This document shows positions 18,818 through 26,380 of a stretch of DNA of 64,000 nt, one piece after another. Each line of letters begins with the position of its first letter. Positions within the stretch are counted from its first letter, which is position 1. The translations under genes were made by a program, and so were the position numbers. Below the pieces are notes generated by a model. That model saw only the letters and a list, made by a program, of their open reading frames with translations, was not told where the DNA came from and ran no database searches. Origin of the DNA: Falsiphaeobacter marinintestinus (GTDB taxonomy: Bacteria > Pseudomonadota > Alphaproteobacteria > Rhodobacterales > Rhodobacteraceae); the NCBI RefSeq assembly GCF_007923355.1, contig NZ_VOGO01000001.1, forward strand, positions 248,001 through 312,000. Direction: 5' to 3'.

Positions 18818-18847
18818 CCCCGGCCCGCGCCATCGTGCGGGCCGGGG
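18818..18847. other. GC-rich hairpin just before the outer-membrane protein start
   Basis: CCCCGGCCCGC (18818-18828) pairs perfectly with GCGGGCCGGGG (18837-18847) around an 8-base loop. There is no T-tract, so it is a poor terminator. Its 3' arm contains the GGGG that would be the ribosome site for a TTG start at 18853, so folding could hide that site. Confidence 0.5.
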
Positions 18848-18852
18848 AAAAC

Positions 18853-19974
18853 TTGCGCAGTTTGGCGTATCTGCTGACCACAATGATTGGCCTGACCCTG
18901 TGTCCGGCCCCCGGTCACTCACAAGCCCACACGAATATCGAAGATCAAGTCGAAGACCTGCGCCGCGTGAACGAAGACAGCGTCATCGGCTTCCGCAGAG
19001 GGTCTTTCGTATTGGCCCCGATCCCGTTTTCCAGCCCAATGATCGGGTCCGGCTTGGCCCTGGGTGGCGCATACCTGTTCAAAACCACGCCCGAGGCCAA
19101 CACCTCGATGATCGGGGTTGGCGGATTGCGATCCGACAATGGAAGCCAGGCCTATGGGTTAATGTTCAACCTTGCTCTGGATGACAATCGTTGGCTGCTC
19201 AACAGCTTCATTGGCGAAGCCGACATTCACTATGATCTGTTTTTACCGGGAACCACCTCGAAAATTCCGATCCGACAGGATGGTGTACTGGGACGGATCA
19301 GCCTTGCCTATGGGGTAAGCTCTGACCTGTCGTTCGGAGGGCAGGTCCAGTATCTCAATACCAGCGTTAAACCCGAATTCGCCAACCTCCCCCCCTTGCC
19401 CCCTGCCCTGCAACCCGACCTCGGCCTTGAACTGCTGAAGCTGGGCTTTATCGCCAACTGGGACACACGCGATAACAGCGATTATCCAACATCGGGCTTC
19501 CATCTCGGATTCGAAGCCAATCAGGGCACGGTCCTTGGCGGATCCCGCGACTATTACACCTCAAGCGTTCTGTTCGACTACTACCGGTCCTTTGGTCCCA
19601 ACAGCGTGCTCGCCGCCCGCACCGCCCTCTGCGCCACAGCCAACAGCACACCGTTCTTCGAAAAATGCTCGCTGGGCAGTACGGACAGCTTTCGCGGCTT
19701 CAACATGACCCAGTTTCTCGACACGCGATCAGTTTCGCTCCAACTAGAATTCCGCCAACGTTTGACTGATCGCTTCGGAGTCGTCGCCTTTGCCGGAACA
19801 GGTTTTGTGGGTCCGACAGTCGATCAGCTGACAACCGGTGGCGCACATAGCGCCGGCGGCCTGGGCCTGCGCTATCGCGTCTCAAAGAAATTTCCGGTCG
19901 ACTTTTCGGTCGACTATGCACGCAATGATCTGGGCGACGGCCTTCTCTATATCTATGTCGGGCAACGTTTCTGA
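18853..19974 (+). CDS. BamA/TamA-like outer-membrane beta-barrel (surface antigen D15 type)
   Basis: This protein of about 373 residues resembles the C-terminal barrel of Omp85 proteins without POTRA domains. It shows alternating amphipathic strands, the family-like segment NWDTRDNSDYPTSGFHLG (about residue 205), SFRGF, GTGFVGPT, and a terminal aromatic (YIYVGQRF) for BAM-dependent insertion. I chose the TTG at 18853 because it gives a signal peptide (MRSLAYLLTTMIGLTLCPAPG then HSQA) with GGGGA five bases upstream. Alternatives are TTG 18778 and ATG 18883. It follows the MscS-type gene by about 95 bases. The passenger or partner is unknown. Confidence 0.75.
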   Translation: MRSLAYLLTTMIGLTLCPAPGHSQAHTNIEDQVEDLRRVNEDSVIGFRRGSFVLAPIPFSSPMIGSGLALGGAYLFKTTPEANTSMIGVGGLRSDNGSQAYGLMFNLALDDNRWLLNSFIGEADIHYDLFLPGTTSKIPIRQDGVLGRISLAYGVSSDLSFGGQVQYLNTSVKPEFANLPPLPPALQPDLGLELLKLGFIANWDTRDNSDYPTSGFHLGFEANQGTVLGGSRDYYTSSVLFDYYRSFGPNSVLAARTALCATANSTPFFEKCSLGSTDSFRGFNMTQFLDTRSVSLQLEFRQRLTDRFGVVAFAGTGFVGPTVDQLTTGGAHSAGGLGLRYRVSKKFPVDFSVDYARNDLGDGLLYIYVGQRF

Positions 19975-20104
19975 CCCCGCGACTCCCCCAAAACCCGCTG
20001 CGAATCGACCTGGATTTCCCGGATATTTCGTCACACCCCGCGTTTGACGCAACATAATTTCCAAATTTCGCCACTCAGAGACAGAAATTTATGCCAATTC
20101 GCAG

Positions 20105-20133
20105 TTGACGACCCTTGCCACCAGCCATAATGT
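20105..20133 (+). promoter_or_regulatory. Promoter of the ilvBN leader
   Basis: TTGACG (20105-20110) is followed by the AT-rich hexamer TAATGT at 20128-20133 with a 17-base spacer (an overlapping CATAAT at 20126 would give 15). A start near 20140 would place the leader-peptide ribosome site AAGGAG (20148-20153) close to the RNA 5' end. Confidence 0.6.
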
Positions 20134-20162
20134 CCCCGCCAAGCATTAAGGAGCAGGTGACC

Positions 20163-20210
20163 ATGATCACACTAGTCGTAATCGTAGGAACCACGCGCAT
20201 GGGCCGGTAA
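20163..20210 (+). CDS. ilvBN leader peptide (attenuation control)
   Basis: A 15-codon open frame encodes MITLVVIVGTTRMGR. Six of codons 2-8 specify Ile, Leu or Val. AAGGAG sits 9 bases upstream of its ATG. It stops 26 bases before a terminator hairpin that precedes ilvB. Ile/Leu/Val codon clusters in such leaders let ribosomes sense branched-chain aminoacyl-tRNA supply. Stalling at codons 2-8 would leave 20195-20203 free, while reading to the stop would cover it. Very confident that this is a real leader; not experimentally shown here. Confidence 0.88.
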   Translation: MITLVVIVGTTRMGR

Positions 20211-20237
20211 CGGTAAACCATATTTCGACCCATGCGC
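20195..20237 (+). promoter_or_regulatory. ilvBN antiterminator stem
   Basis: GCGCATGGG (20195-20203), inside codons 11-14 of the leader peptide, pairs perfectly with CCCATGCGC (20229-20237). The 3' arm shares two bases with the foot of the terminator stem, so the two folds compete at that point. This is the expected alternative fold when a ribosome stalls at the early Ile/Leu/Val codons. Confidence 0.65.
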
Positions 20238-20262
20238 CTCCGAAGTTTCGGGGGCTTTTTTT
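20236..20262 (+). terminator. ilvBN attenuator terminator
   Basis: An 8-bp stem (20236-20243 with 20248-20255, one G-T pair) is followed by seven T residues, 41 bases before the ilvB start. It would stop transcription when branched-chain amino acids are plentiful. Confidence 0.85.
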
Positions 20263-20303
20263 ATGCTGAAACGAACAGCGATGTCGCGGATGGAGCAATG
20301 CAG

Positions 20304-22055
20304 ATGACACGTGAAATGACCGGAGCAAAAATGGTGGTTCAGGCCCTGAAGGATCAGGGTGTGGACACGGTATTCGGCTATCCCGGCGGCGCTGTCCTGC
20401 CGATTTATGATGAGATTTTCCTGCAAAACGACATTCGTCACATCCTGGTCCGTCACGAACAGGGCGCGGTTCATGCCGCCGAAGGTTATGCGCGGTCAAC
20501 CGGCAAGCCCGGTGTGTGCCTTGTGACTTCGGGCCCCGGTGCCACGAATGCCGTAACCGGATTGACCGACGCACTGATGGATTCGATCCCGATCGTGGTT
20601 CTGACCGGACAGGTGCCGACCTTCATGATCGGCTCTGACGCATTTCAGGAAGCCGACACAGTTGGCATCACCCGGCCCTGCACCAAGCACAACTGGCTGG
20701 TGAAAGAAACCGACGCGCTGGCCGATACGATCCACGAAGCGTTTCATGTCGCGACAGCGGGCCGCCCGGGCCCTGTTCTGGTCGACATCCCCAAGGACGT
20801 GCAATTCGCCAATGGCACCTATACGCCGCCAAAACCGTCGACGTCGCATTACCAACCCATGGTCAAAGGCGATATGGAGGAGATTACCGAGCTGGTCGCG
20901 GCCATCGAAAATGCCAAGAAACCGGTTTTCTATACCGGCGGCGGCGTGATCAATTCCGGCCCTGCAGCCAGCCAGCTGTTGCGCGAGCTGGTGGAGGCCA
21001 CCGGGTTCCCGATCACCTCGACCCTTATGGGGCTTGGTGCCTATCCGGCATCGGGCAAACACTGGCTTGGTATGCTGGGAATGCACGGTCTGTATGAGGC
21101 CAATCTGGCCATGCATGATTGTGATCTTATGATCTGCATCGGCGCACGGTTCGATGACCGCATCACGGGACGCATCGATGCATTCAGCCCGAACTCGATC
21201 AAAGCGCACATCGACATTGATCCCAGCTCGATCAACAAGGTGATCAAGGCTGACATTCCGATTGTCGGCGATGTGGGCCATGTTCTGGAAGACATCCTTA
21301 AGGTCTGGAAGTCACGCGGTCGCAAGACTGAAACCGAAGCTGTTGCAAGCTGGCGCCGTCAGGTCGACGACTGGCGCAAGGTGAATTGTCTGGCTTATGC
21401 CAACAGCGAGACGACCATCAAGCCGCAATATGCGCTGCAACGCCTTGAAGAACTGACCAAAAAGCACGACCGATACATCTGTACCGAAGTTGGCCAACAT
21501 CAGATGTGGGCCGCCCAGTTCCTGAACTTTGAAGACCCCAACCGCTGGATGACCTCGGGCGGCCTTGGGACTATGGGCTATGGCTTCCCGGCATCAATCG
21601 GCGTTCAGCTGGCGCATCCCGACAGCCTTGTGATCAACGTGGCTGGCGAAGCCTCCTGGCTGATGAACATGCAGGAACTCGGCACCGCCGTGCAATTCCG
21701 CCTGCCCGTCAAGCAGTTCATCCTGAACAACGAACGCCTTGGCATGGTCCGCCAGTGGCAGGAGTTGCTGCATGGTGAACGCTATTCGCAAAGCTGGTCC
21801 GAAGCGTTGCCTGATTTCGTCAAGCTGGCCGAAGCTTTTGGGGCTAAGGGGATATATTGCGACAACCCGGCTGATCTGGACGATGCGATCATGGAAATGA
21901 TCAACTATGACGGGCCGGTTCTGTTCGACTGTCTTGTCGAAAAGCATGAAAACTGCTTCCCGATGATCCCGTCCGGCAAAGCCCATAACGAAATGCTTCT
22001 GGGCGAAGCCGATACCCAAGGTGTAATCGATTCCAAAGGCTCGGTCCTGGTGTGA
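20304..22055 (+). CDS. ilvB: Acetolactate synthase large (catalytic) subunit
   Basis: A 583-residue TPP enzyme. The catalytic Glu is in LVRHEQGAVHAAEGYAR (about residue 56), the FAD-binding middle domain is present, and the TPP/Mg motif is in the C-terminal third (VINVAGEASWLMN; the more usual GDG is GEA here). It condenses pyruvate with pyruvate or 2-ketobutyrate, the first committed step to valine, leucine and isoleucine. The start at 20304 fits a GGAG ribosome site 8 bases upstream. Transcription is governed by the attenuator immediately upstream, and ilvN follows after a hairpin. Confidence 0.96.
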   Translation: MTREMTGAKMVVQALKDQGVDTVFGYPGGAVLPIYDEIFLQNDIRHILVRHEQGAVHAAEGYARSTGKPGVCLVTSGPGATNAVTGLTDALMDSIPIVVLTGQVPTFMIGSDAFQEADTVGITRPCTKHNWLVKETDALADTIHEAFHVATAGRPGPVLVDIPKDVQFANGTYTPPKPSTSHYQPMVKGDMEEITELVAAIENAKKPVFYTGGGVINSGPAASQLLRELVEATGFPITSTLMGLGAYPASGKHWLGMLGMHGLYEANLAMHDCDLMICIGARFDDRITGRIDAFSPNSIKAHIDIDPSSINKVIKADIPIVGDVGHVLEDILKVWKSRGRKTETEAVASWRRQVDDWRKVNCLAYANSETTIKPQYALQRLEELTKKHDRYICTEVGQHQMWAAQFLNFEDPNRWMTSGGLGTMGYGFPASIGVQLAHPDSLVINVAGEASWLMNMQELGTAVQFRLPVKQFILNNERLGMVRQWQELLHGERYSQSWSEALPDFVKLAEAFGAKGIYCDNPADLDDAIMEMINYDGPVLFDCLVEKHENCFPMIPSGKAHNEMLLGEADTQGVIDSKGSVLV

Positions 22056-22059
22056 CCTC

Positions 22060-22080
22060 AACAGTTTCAACGAAACTGTT
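22060..22080 (+). other. Intercistronic hairpin between ilvB and ilvN
   Basis: AACAGTTTC and GAAACTGTT form a perfect 9-bp stem with a 3-base loop, 5 bases after the ilvB stop. There is no T-tract. It may stabilise or process the mRNA between the two subunits. Confidence 0.5.
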
Positions 22081-22110
22081 GGTCCTGAAATTCAGAGGAA
22101 AGTGACAAAC

Positions 22111-22671
22111 ATGTCTGCCCTACACATCAAGAAAGGCACGTCCAAGCACTCGGCCTATAATCTGCGGCCCACCTTCTCGGACGTGTCCGAACGCCATACA
22201 TTGGCTGTTCTGGTCGAAAACGAACCCGGCGTTCTGGCCCGCGTCATCGGCCTGTTTGCCGGACGCGGCTATAACATCGAAAGCCTGACGGTCGCCGAAG
22301 TCGATCACACTGGCCACCTCAGCCGAATCACAATCGTCACCAAGGGCACGCCTCAGGTGATCGAACAGATCAAAGCTCAGCTGGGCCGAATCGTCGTCGT
22401 TCACGAAGTTCACGATCTGACGGTCGAAGGGCCGTCGGTCGAACGCGAACTGGCGATCATGAAAATTGTGGGTCAGGGCGACAAACGCGTCGAGGCACTG
22501 CGTCTTGCGGATATCTTCCGGGCCAATGTCGTCGACAGCACGCTGAACAGCTTTGTGTTTGAAATCACCGGGGCGCCCGAAAAGATCGACGCATTCGCCG
22601 ATCTCATGCGTCCTTTGGGTCTGGCCGAGATCGCCAGAACCGGCGTCGCCGCCCTGTTGCGCGGCGACTGA
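22111..22671 (+). CDS. ilvN: Acetolactate synthase small (regulatory) subunit
   Basis: A 186-residue protein with an N-terminal ACT domain (HTLAVLVENEPGVLARVIGLFAGRGYNIESLTV, about residues 29-61) and the C-terminal small-subunit domain. It binds valine and gives feedback control to IlvB. The ATG at 22111 lies 12 bases after AGAGGA; a GTG at 22102 is too close to the ribosome site. The gene ends 4 bases before the convergent hypothetical gene. Confidence 0.95.
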   Translation: MSALHIKKGTSKHSAYNLRPTFSDVSERHTLAVLVENEPGVLARVIGLFAGRGYNIESLTVAEVDHTGHLSRITIVTKGTPQVIEQIKAQLGRIVVVHEVHDLTVEGPSVERELAIMKIVGQGDKRVEALRLADIFRANVVDSTLNSFVFEITGAPEKIDAFADLMRPLGLAEIARTGVAALLRGD

Positions 22672-22674
22672 TCG

Positions 22675-23043
22675 TTAGGCCTGATGCGCCGTCGCACCGT
22701 TTGTTATATGGTGCGACGCCTGCCCGGGCCGCCGGAACGGAACGATTTCGGCAGATTGCCGGGTTTGCGGTCTGATCGCGTCAGGAAGATTTTGTCCGTG
22801 TCCCGATTGCGGCAGGGCATTCGCGATTTCCGGAAACAGGCCTTCAGCAACAAGGCGCGGATTGTGCACATGGCGCATCTGCCGGTCCATGGTCATCTCG
22901 AACTGGACCCAGTCGCCGGCGTCCAGGGTAACCTGCTCTCCATCATCAGGCTGACGGTAAAACGCAAGATCACCATGGTCTTCACACCAGATTACGGCTT
23001 TTTGCTCTTGTGGGTCGCTCCAAAGTACTACGCCAAACATCAT
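22675..23043 (-). CDS. Conserved hypothetical protein
   Basis: A protein of about 122 residues beginning MMFGVVLWSDPQEQKAVIWCEDHGDLAFY. It has a compact beta-rich N-terminal half that recalls a cold-shock-like fold (GDLAFYRQ; then DAGDWVQFEM) and a low-complexity basic C-terminus. I do not recognise a named family with certainty. The ATG at 23043 follows GGGACGGG; a TTG at 23082 would add 13 residues. Codon use looks genuine and no better gene lies opposite. It converges on ilvN. A 9-bp inverted repeat (22690-22698/22710-22718) lies within its last codons. Confidence 0.6.
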   Translation of the reverse strand: MMFGVVLWSDPQEQKAVIWCEDHGDLAFYRQPDDGEQVTLDAGDWVQFEMTMDRQMRHVHNPRLVAEGLFPEIANALPQSGHGQNLPDAIRPQTRQSAEIVPFRRPGQASHHITNGATAHQA

Positions 23044-23266
23044 CCCGTCCCGTATTCCCAGTTCCTTAAAACTGTGAGCCAATTCACGTCATTCAGACAT
23101 GGTTAATTAGGCGTCGCACTCTTGCTTTTTGTGTCCGAATCGATAGGGTTCTGATCTCATTTGGCGTCACTGTTGACGCTACATAGCAGCAGCAGTGAAT
23201 ACAAAAGACTGACATCCGGCCTTCGAGGTTCACCCAAGTTGGTCCAATAATATACAAAGAACAGAC

Positions 23267-24079
23267 ATGCGTGGCTCCAAAATGTCCAAAACCAACCGAT
23301 CACCCGCTGAACTGCGCAACATGTTCGGAACAAATCTGCGCACCCTGTCCAGAAAATACCCCTCGGTCTCGGAGTTATCGCGGCAACTTGGCATCAACCG
23401 GACACAATTCAACCGCTACCTTTCGGGCGAAAGCTTTCCCCGGCCCGATGTACTTGAACGTATCTGTACCTTCTTCAAGGTCGATGCCAGAATCCTTCTG
23501 GACCCGGTAGAAGTACTGTCGCATGGCGGTCAGGTTCTGAACGGACCGTTTCTGGGCGATTTTCTTGGCGTCGGCGTCAAAAATGTCTCCGATCAAATGT
23601 TTCCAAGCGGCTTCTACCGTTTCACCCGCCGCAGTTTCATCAATGACACTCAGTTCGTCTCGGGGCTGGTCTTTGTGTTTCGCAAGTCTGGGCAGACCTA
23701 TGTCCGCGGGTTCGAAGCAAAAGATGCCATGCGCCAGCAAAACCTGCCGGTCGATCCGACATCGCGCGAATTCCGAGGGTATGTGACCCAGCAGGAAGAC
23801 GGCATTGCCATGCTGATCTCACGCCGAAAGGCGATGACCTGTTCTTTCAACTACCTGTCGCGCGTCGCCTCGTTCGAAAACAATTTCTGGGTCGGTTATG
23901 TCACCCGGACAGTCCGCGAAAGCCCGAGCGGTACACGCGCCACCCGCATGGTCTATGAGCATCTCGGCAATGACCGGAGCAAGGTGTTTTCCGCAGCACG
24001 CGGTGCCGGTTTCCAAACCGAAGACGACCTGATGCCCTTTCCACGGCGTCTGCTTCAAATCGACGACCCCTTCCGCTAA
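23267..24079 (+). CDS. XRE-family helix-turn-helix regulator
   Basis: A 270-residue protein. Residues about 17-75 form a lambda-repressor-like helix-turn-helix (LRTLSRKYPSVSELSRQLGINRTQFNRYLSGESFPRPDVLERIC), followed by a 190-residue domain of unknown function rich in aromatic residues and beta strands. No peptidase motif of the LexA/CI type is visible. The start could be 23282 (MSKTNRSP); neither start has a good ribosome site. The gene is isolated by gaps of 223 and 103 bases; the upstream gap contains a GCGTCA/TGACGC dyad at 23164-23179. It could control the oxygenase downstream, but that is only positional. Confidence 0.75.
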   Translation: MRGSKMSKTNRSPAELRNMFGTNLRTLSRKYPSVSELSRQLGINRTQFNRYLSGESFPRPDVLERICTFFKVDARILLDPVEVLSHGGQVLNGPFLGDFLGVGVKNVSDQMFPSGFYRFTRRSFINDTQFVSGLVFVFRKSGQTYVRGFEAKDAMRQQNLPVDPTSREFRGYVTQQEDGIAMLISRRKAMTCSFNYLSRVASFENNFWVGYVTRTVRESPSGTRATRMVYEHLGNDRSKVFSAARGAGFQTEDDLMPFPRRLLQIDDPFR

Positions 24080-24093
24080 TCCCGGGCCTTGGA

Positions 24094-24129
24094 TGTCGCC
24101 TTGAGAAAACTGGTGTCGCCATGAGATAA
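24094..24129 (+). promoter_or_regulatory. Tandem direct repeats upstream of the Rieske oxygenase
   Basis: TGTCGCCTTGAGAAAA (24094-24109) and TGTCGCCATGAGATAA (24114-24129) differ at two positions and repeat every 20 bases, about two helical turns. This spacing is typical of sites for AraC-type activators. They lie 54 bases before the oxygenase start. Confidence 0.5.
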
Positions 24130-24182
24130 GACAGGGCGGCGAATGCTCCTTCAGGATCAGCGCAGATCCAAGGAGAACCACG

Positions 24183-25343
24183 ATGCCAATCCCCGACACC
24201 GATCTGTCTTTTGTCCGCCGCCCGATTGATCAGGCCAATGGTCTGCCCAATGCCCACTACACCGATCCATCGATATACGAGGAAGAGGCGCAGGCCCTTC
24301 TGGCGCGCAACTGGGCCGGGCTGGCCGTCTCGGCGGATGTGGCTGAACCCGGCGATGCGGTTCCGCTCAGCTTTGCTGGCATGCCCCTGCTTCTGGTGCG
24401 CGACCGAGAAGGTCAGGTGCGGGTGTTTCAAAACATATGTCGCCATCGCGGTATGATTCTGGTCGAAGAACCCCGCAAGATCGAAGGGGCCATTCGCTGC
24501 CCCTATCACAGCTGGTGTTATGGCACCGATGGCCGTCTTGTCAGCACGCCGCATGTGGGCGGACCCGGGCAGAACACCCATGACGGCATCGATCGCAGCC
24601 TTTTGGGACTGATCGAAGTGCGCAGCCATATCTGGTTCGGGGTCGTCTGGATCAACATCTCGGGTGACGCTGCCCCGTTTGAAGAGGCGCACGCCGATCT
24701 ATTGGGTCGCTGGAAAGAGTTTGAAAAACCACTGTATCACGGTGGCGCCGACAGCGCGTTCCATCTGAGCGTCGATTGCAACTGGAAGCTCGCGGTCGAA
24801 AACTATTGTGAAAGCTATCACCTGCCGTGGGTCCACCCCGGATTGAACAGCTATTCCCGGTTGGAAGATCACTATCACATTGAAAAACCCGGGGCCTATT
24901 CTGGGCAGGGCACCCACGTGTACCGCCAGCTTAAAGGCGATGACGACGCAACATTTCCGGACTTCGAAGGACTCAGCGATAAGTGGGACACCGCTGCGGA
25001 ATACATCGCGCTCTACCCCAACGTTTTGCTCGGCGTGCACCGCGATCACGCTTTTGCAATTCTGCTGACCCCGGAAGGCCCCGGGAAAACTGTCGAAAAG
25101 GTCCATCTGCTGTACCCAACCTCCGATACCGATGCAGAACTGCGCGCCCGCAACACGACGCAATGGCGTGACGTGTTCGAAGAAGACGTGTTTGTCGTCG
25201 AAGGCATGCAGCGCGGGCGGGCGGCCCCCGGGTTTGATGGCGGGCGGTTCTCTCCGGTCATGGACGGCCCGACTCACCTGTTTCACGACTGGGTCGCGGG
25301 CCAGGTCGAAACCCATCGCGCGATGGCCAAGGCCGCTGAATGA
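24183..25343 (+). CDS. Rieske non-haem iron oxygenase, alpha subunit
   Basis: A 386-residue protein with the Rieske [2Fe-2S] motif CRHRG at about residue 87 and CPYHSW at about 107. The mononuclear iron site is in VENYCESYHLPWVHPGL, about residues 203-219, with the two His of YHLPWVH. It is the size of ring-hydroxylating dioxygenases and of betaine-demethylating Rieske enzymes such as GbcA. The substrate cannot be told from sequence alone. No reductase or ferredoxin gene is adjacent. Its last bases overlap the start of a 70-residue gene (ATGA). Confidence 0.88.
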   Translation: MPIPDTDLSFVRRPIDQANGLPNAHYTDPSIYEEEAQALLARNWAGLAVSADVAEPGDAVPLSFAGMPLLLVRDREGQVRVFQNICRHRGMILVEEPRKIEGAIRCPYHSWCYGTDGRLVSTPHVGGPGQNTHDGIDRSLLGLIEVRSHIWFGVVWINISGDAAPFEEAHADLLGRWKEFEKPLYHGGADSAFHLSVDCNWKLAVENYCESYHLPWVHPGLNSYSRLEDHYHIEKPGAYSGQGTHVYRQLKGDDDATFPDFEGLSDKWDTAAEYIALYPNVLLGVHRDHAFAILLTPEGPGKTVEKVHLLYPTSDTDAELRARNTTQWRDVFEEDVFVVEGMQRGRAAPGFDGGRFSPVMDGPTHLFHDWVAGQVETHRAMAKAAE

Positions 25344-25552
25344 GCGACCTGAACAGCCGCCTGCTTGAAGCGCACGACCGCGGGGATACTGCGGCGCTCG
25401 TCACACTGTACATGCAGGCGGCGAACCAGGCCAAAGACCAGAACGCCGCCGGGTTTTTCATGACCCAAGCCTATGTCTTCGCCCTCGACACAAACGATGC
25501 GCGCCTGCAGGATCTGCGGAATTGGCTGGTGGCAAACGGGCGCGAAGCCTGA
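25340..25552 (+). CDS. Small helical protein coupled to the Rieske oxygenase
   Basis: A 70-residue protein overlapping the oxygenase stop by 4 bases. It reads as two or three amphipathic helices (LLEAHDRGDTAALVTLYMQAANQAK; then NAAGFFMTQAYVFAL), like a single TPR/Sel1-type hairpin. No cofactor motif is visible. Translational coupling suggests it accompanies the oxygenase, perhaps as an accessory or stability factor. Function unknown. Confidence 0.7.
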   Translation: MSDLNSRLLEAHDRGDTAALVTLYMQAANQAKDQNAAGFFMTQAYVFALDTNDARLQDLRNWLVANGREA

Positions 25553-25555
25553 GCG

Positions 25556-26353
25556 TCAGCCCGGCTGCGCTTCCGCACCGGGAGCGGCCCCTTCAGATTT
25601 GATCAGCCGATACACATGCCAACTGGCATGCCCCAACAGCGGCAGAACCACGAGCAGCCCCAGAAAGAACGGCACCATTGCGGCAAACGTCGCAACTGCA
25701 ATGAAAATCGCCCAGCCCAGCATCGGCAGCGGGTGCTGCAAGACATACTGAAAGCTGGTGATCATCGCGGTCACGAAATCCAGCTCACGATCCAGCAACA
25801 AAGGCATCGCCAGCACGGTGATCATGTACAGCAACAAGGCAAACGCTGCGCCAAGCGCGGAGCCGAACAGCAACATGATAACCCCGTTCAGAGACAGGAA
25901 CACGTCGAACGAGCTTGAGATGTTTGTCATCGTTGCCAGCCCCAGAAACAGGGCAAAGATCATATGTCCGATAAAGAACCAGAACAGAAAGACAACGATG
26001 ATGATGGCGCAAAGAGACGGCAACTGCCGACGCCCCTGATACCAGACCACGCCAACGATTTCACCAAACTTCAGGGGCTCACCAATATCCAGCCGGTGTG
26101 ACACCTCATAAAGCCCGGTTGCCGCAAACGGCCCGATCAACGGAAAGCCGATGGCCGCCAGAACCAGCCAAAAGGTCGTACCGGTGCTCAGTGTCAGCCA
26201 TGTCATTGCCCAACCGGCCAGCACATAAAACCCGGCGAAGACCAGTCCGTAAATCGGCGCCGCCATAAAGTCCTGCCACCCCAACCGCAACGCCTCGCGG
26301 ATCGTATCCGCAGTGACGGGGCCAAGTTCGGGCACCCCATGTGCTTTATCCAT
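25556..26353 (-). CDS. DUF2189-type integral membrane protein
   Basis: A 265-residue protein with six or so hydrophobic helices beginning at about residue 38 ([19 protein letters not shown]), the segment [24 protein letters not shown] at about 70-95, and a short soluble tail. The arrangement matches the DUF2189 family of inner-membrane proteins of unknown function. It converges on the 70-residue gene with a 3-base gap. It is followed upstream by an amidase on the same strand. Confidence 0.75.
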   Translation of the reverse strand: MDKAHGVPELGPVTADTIREALRLGWQDFMAAPIYGLVFAGFYVLAGWAMTWLTLSTGTTFWLVLAAIGFPLIGPFAATGLYEVSHRLDIGEPLKFGEIVGVVWYQGRRQLPSLCAIIIVVFLFWFFIGHMIFALFLGLATMTNISSSFDVFLSLNGVIMLLFGSALGAAFALLLYMITVLAMPLLLDRELDFVTAMITSFQYVLQHPLPMLGWAIFIAVATFAAMVPFFLGLLVVLPLLGHASWHVYRLIKSEGAAPGAEAQPG

Positions 26354-26380
26354 ATCCCTCGTTCTCCTCCCTTTTTGCCA

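Noticed and set aside
22690-22718. CGTCGCACC/GGTGCGACG hairpin as ilvN terminator
   Set aside because: It lies inside the coding end of the convergent hypothetical gene and has no T-tract; kept only as a note in that gene's entry.
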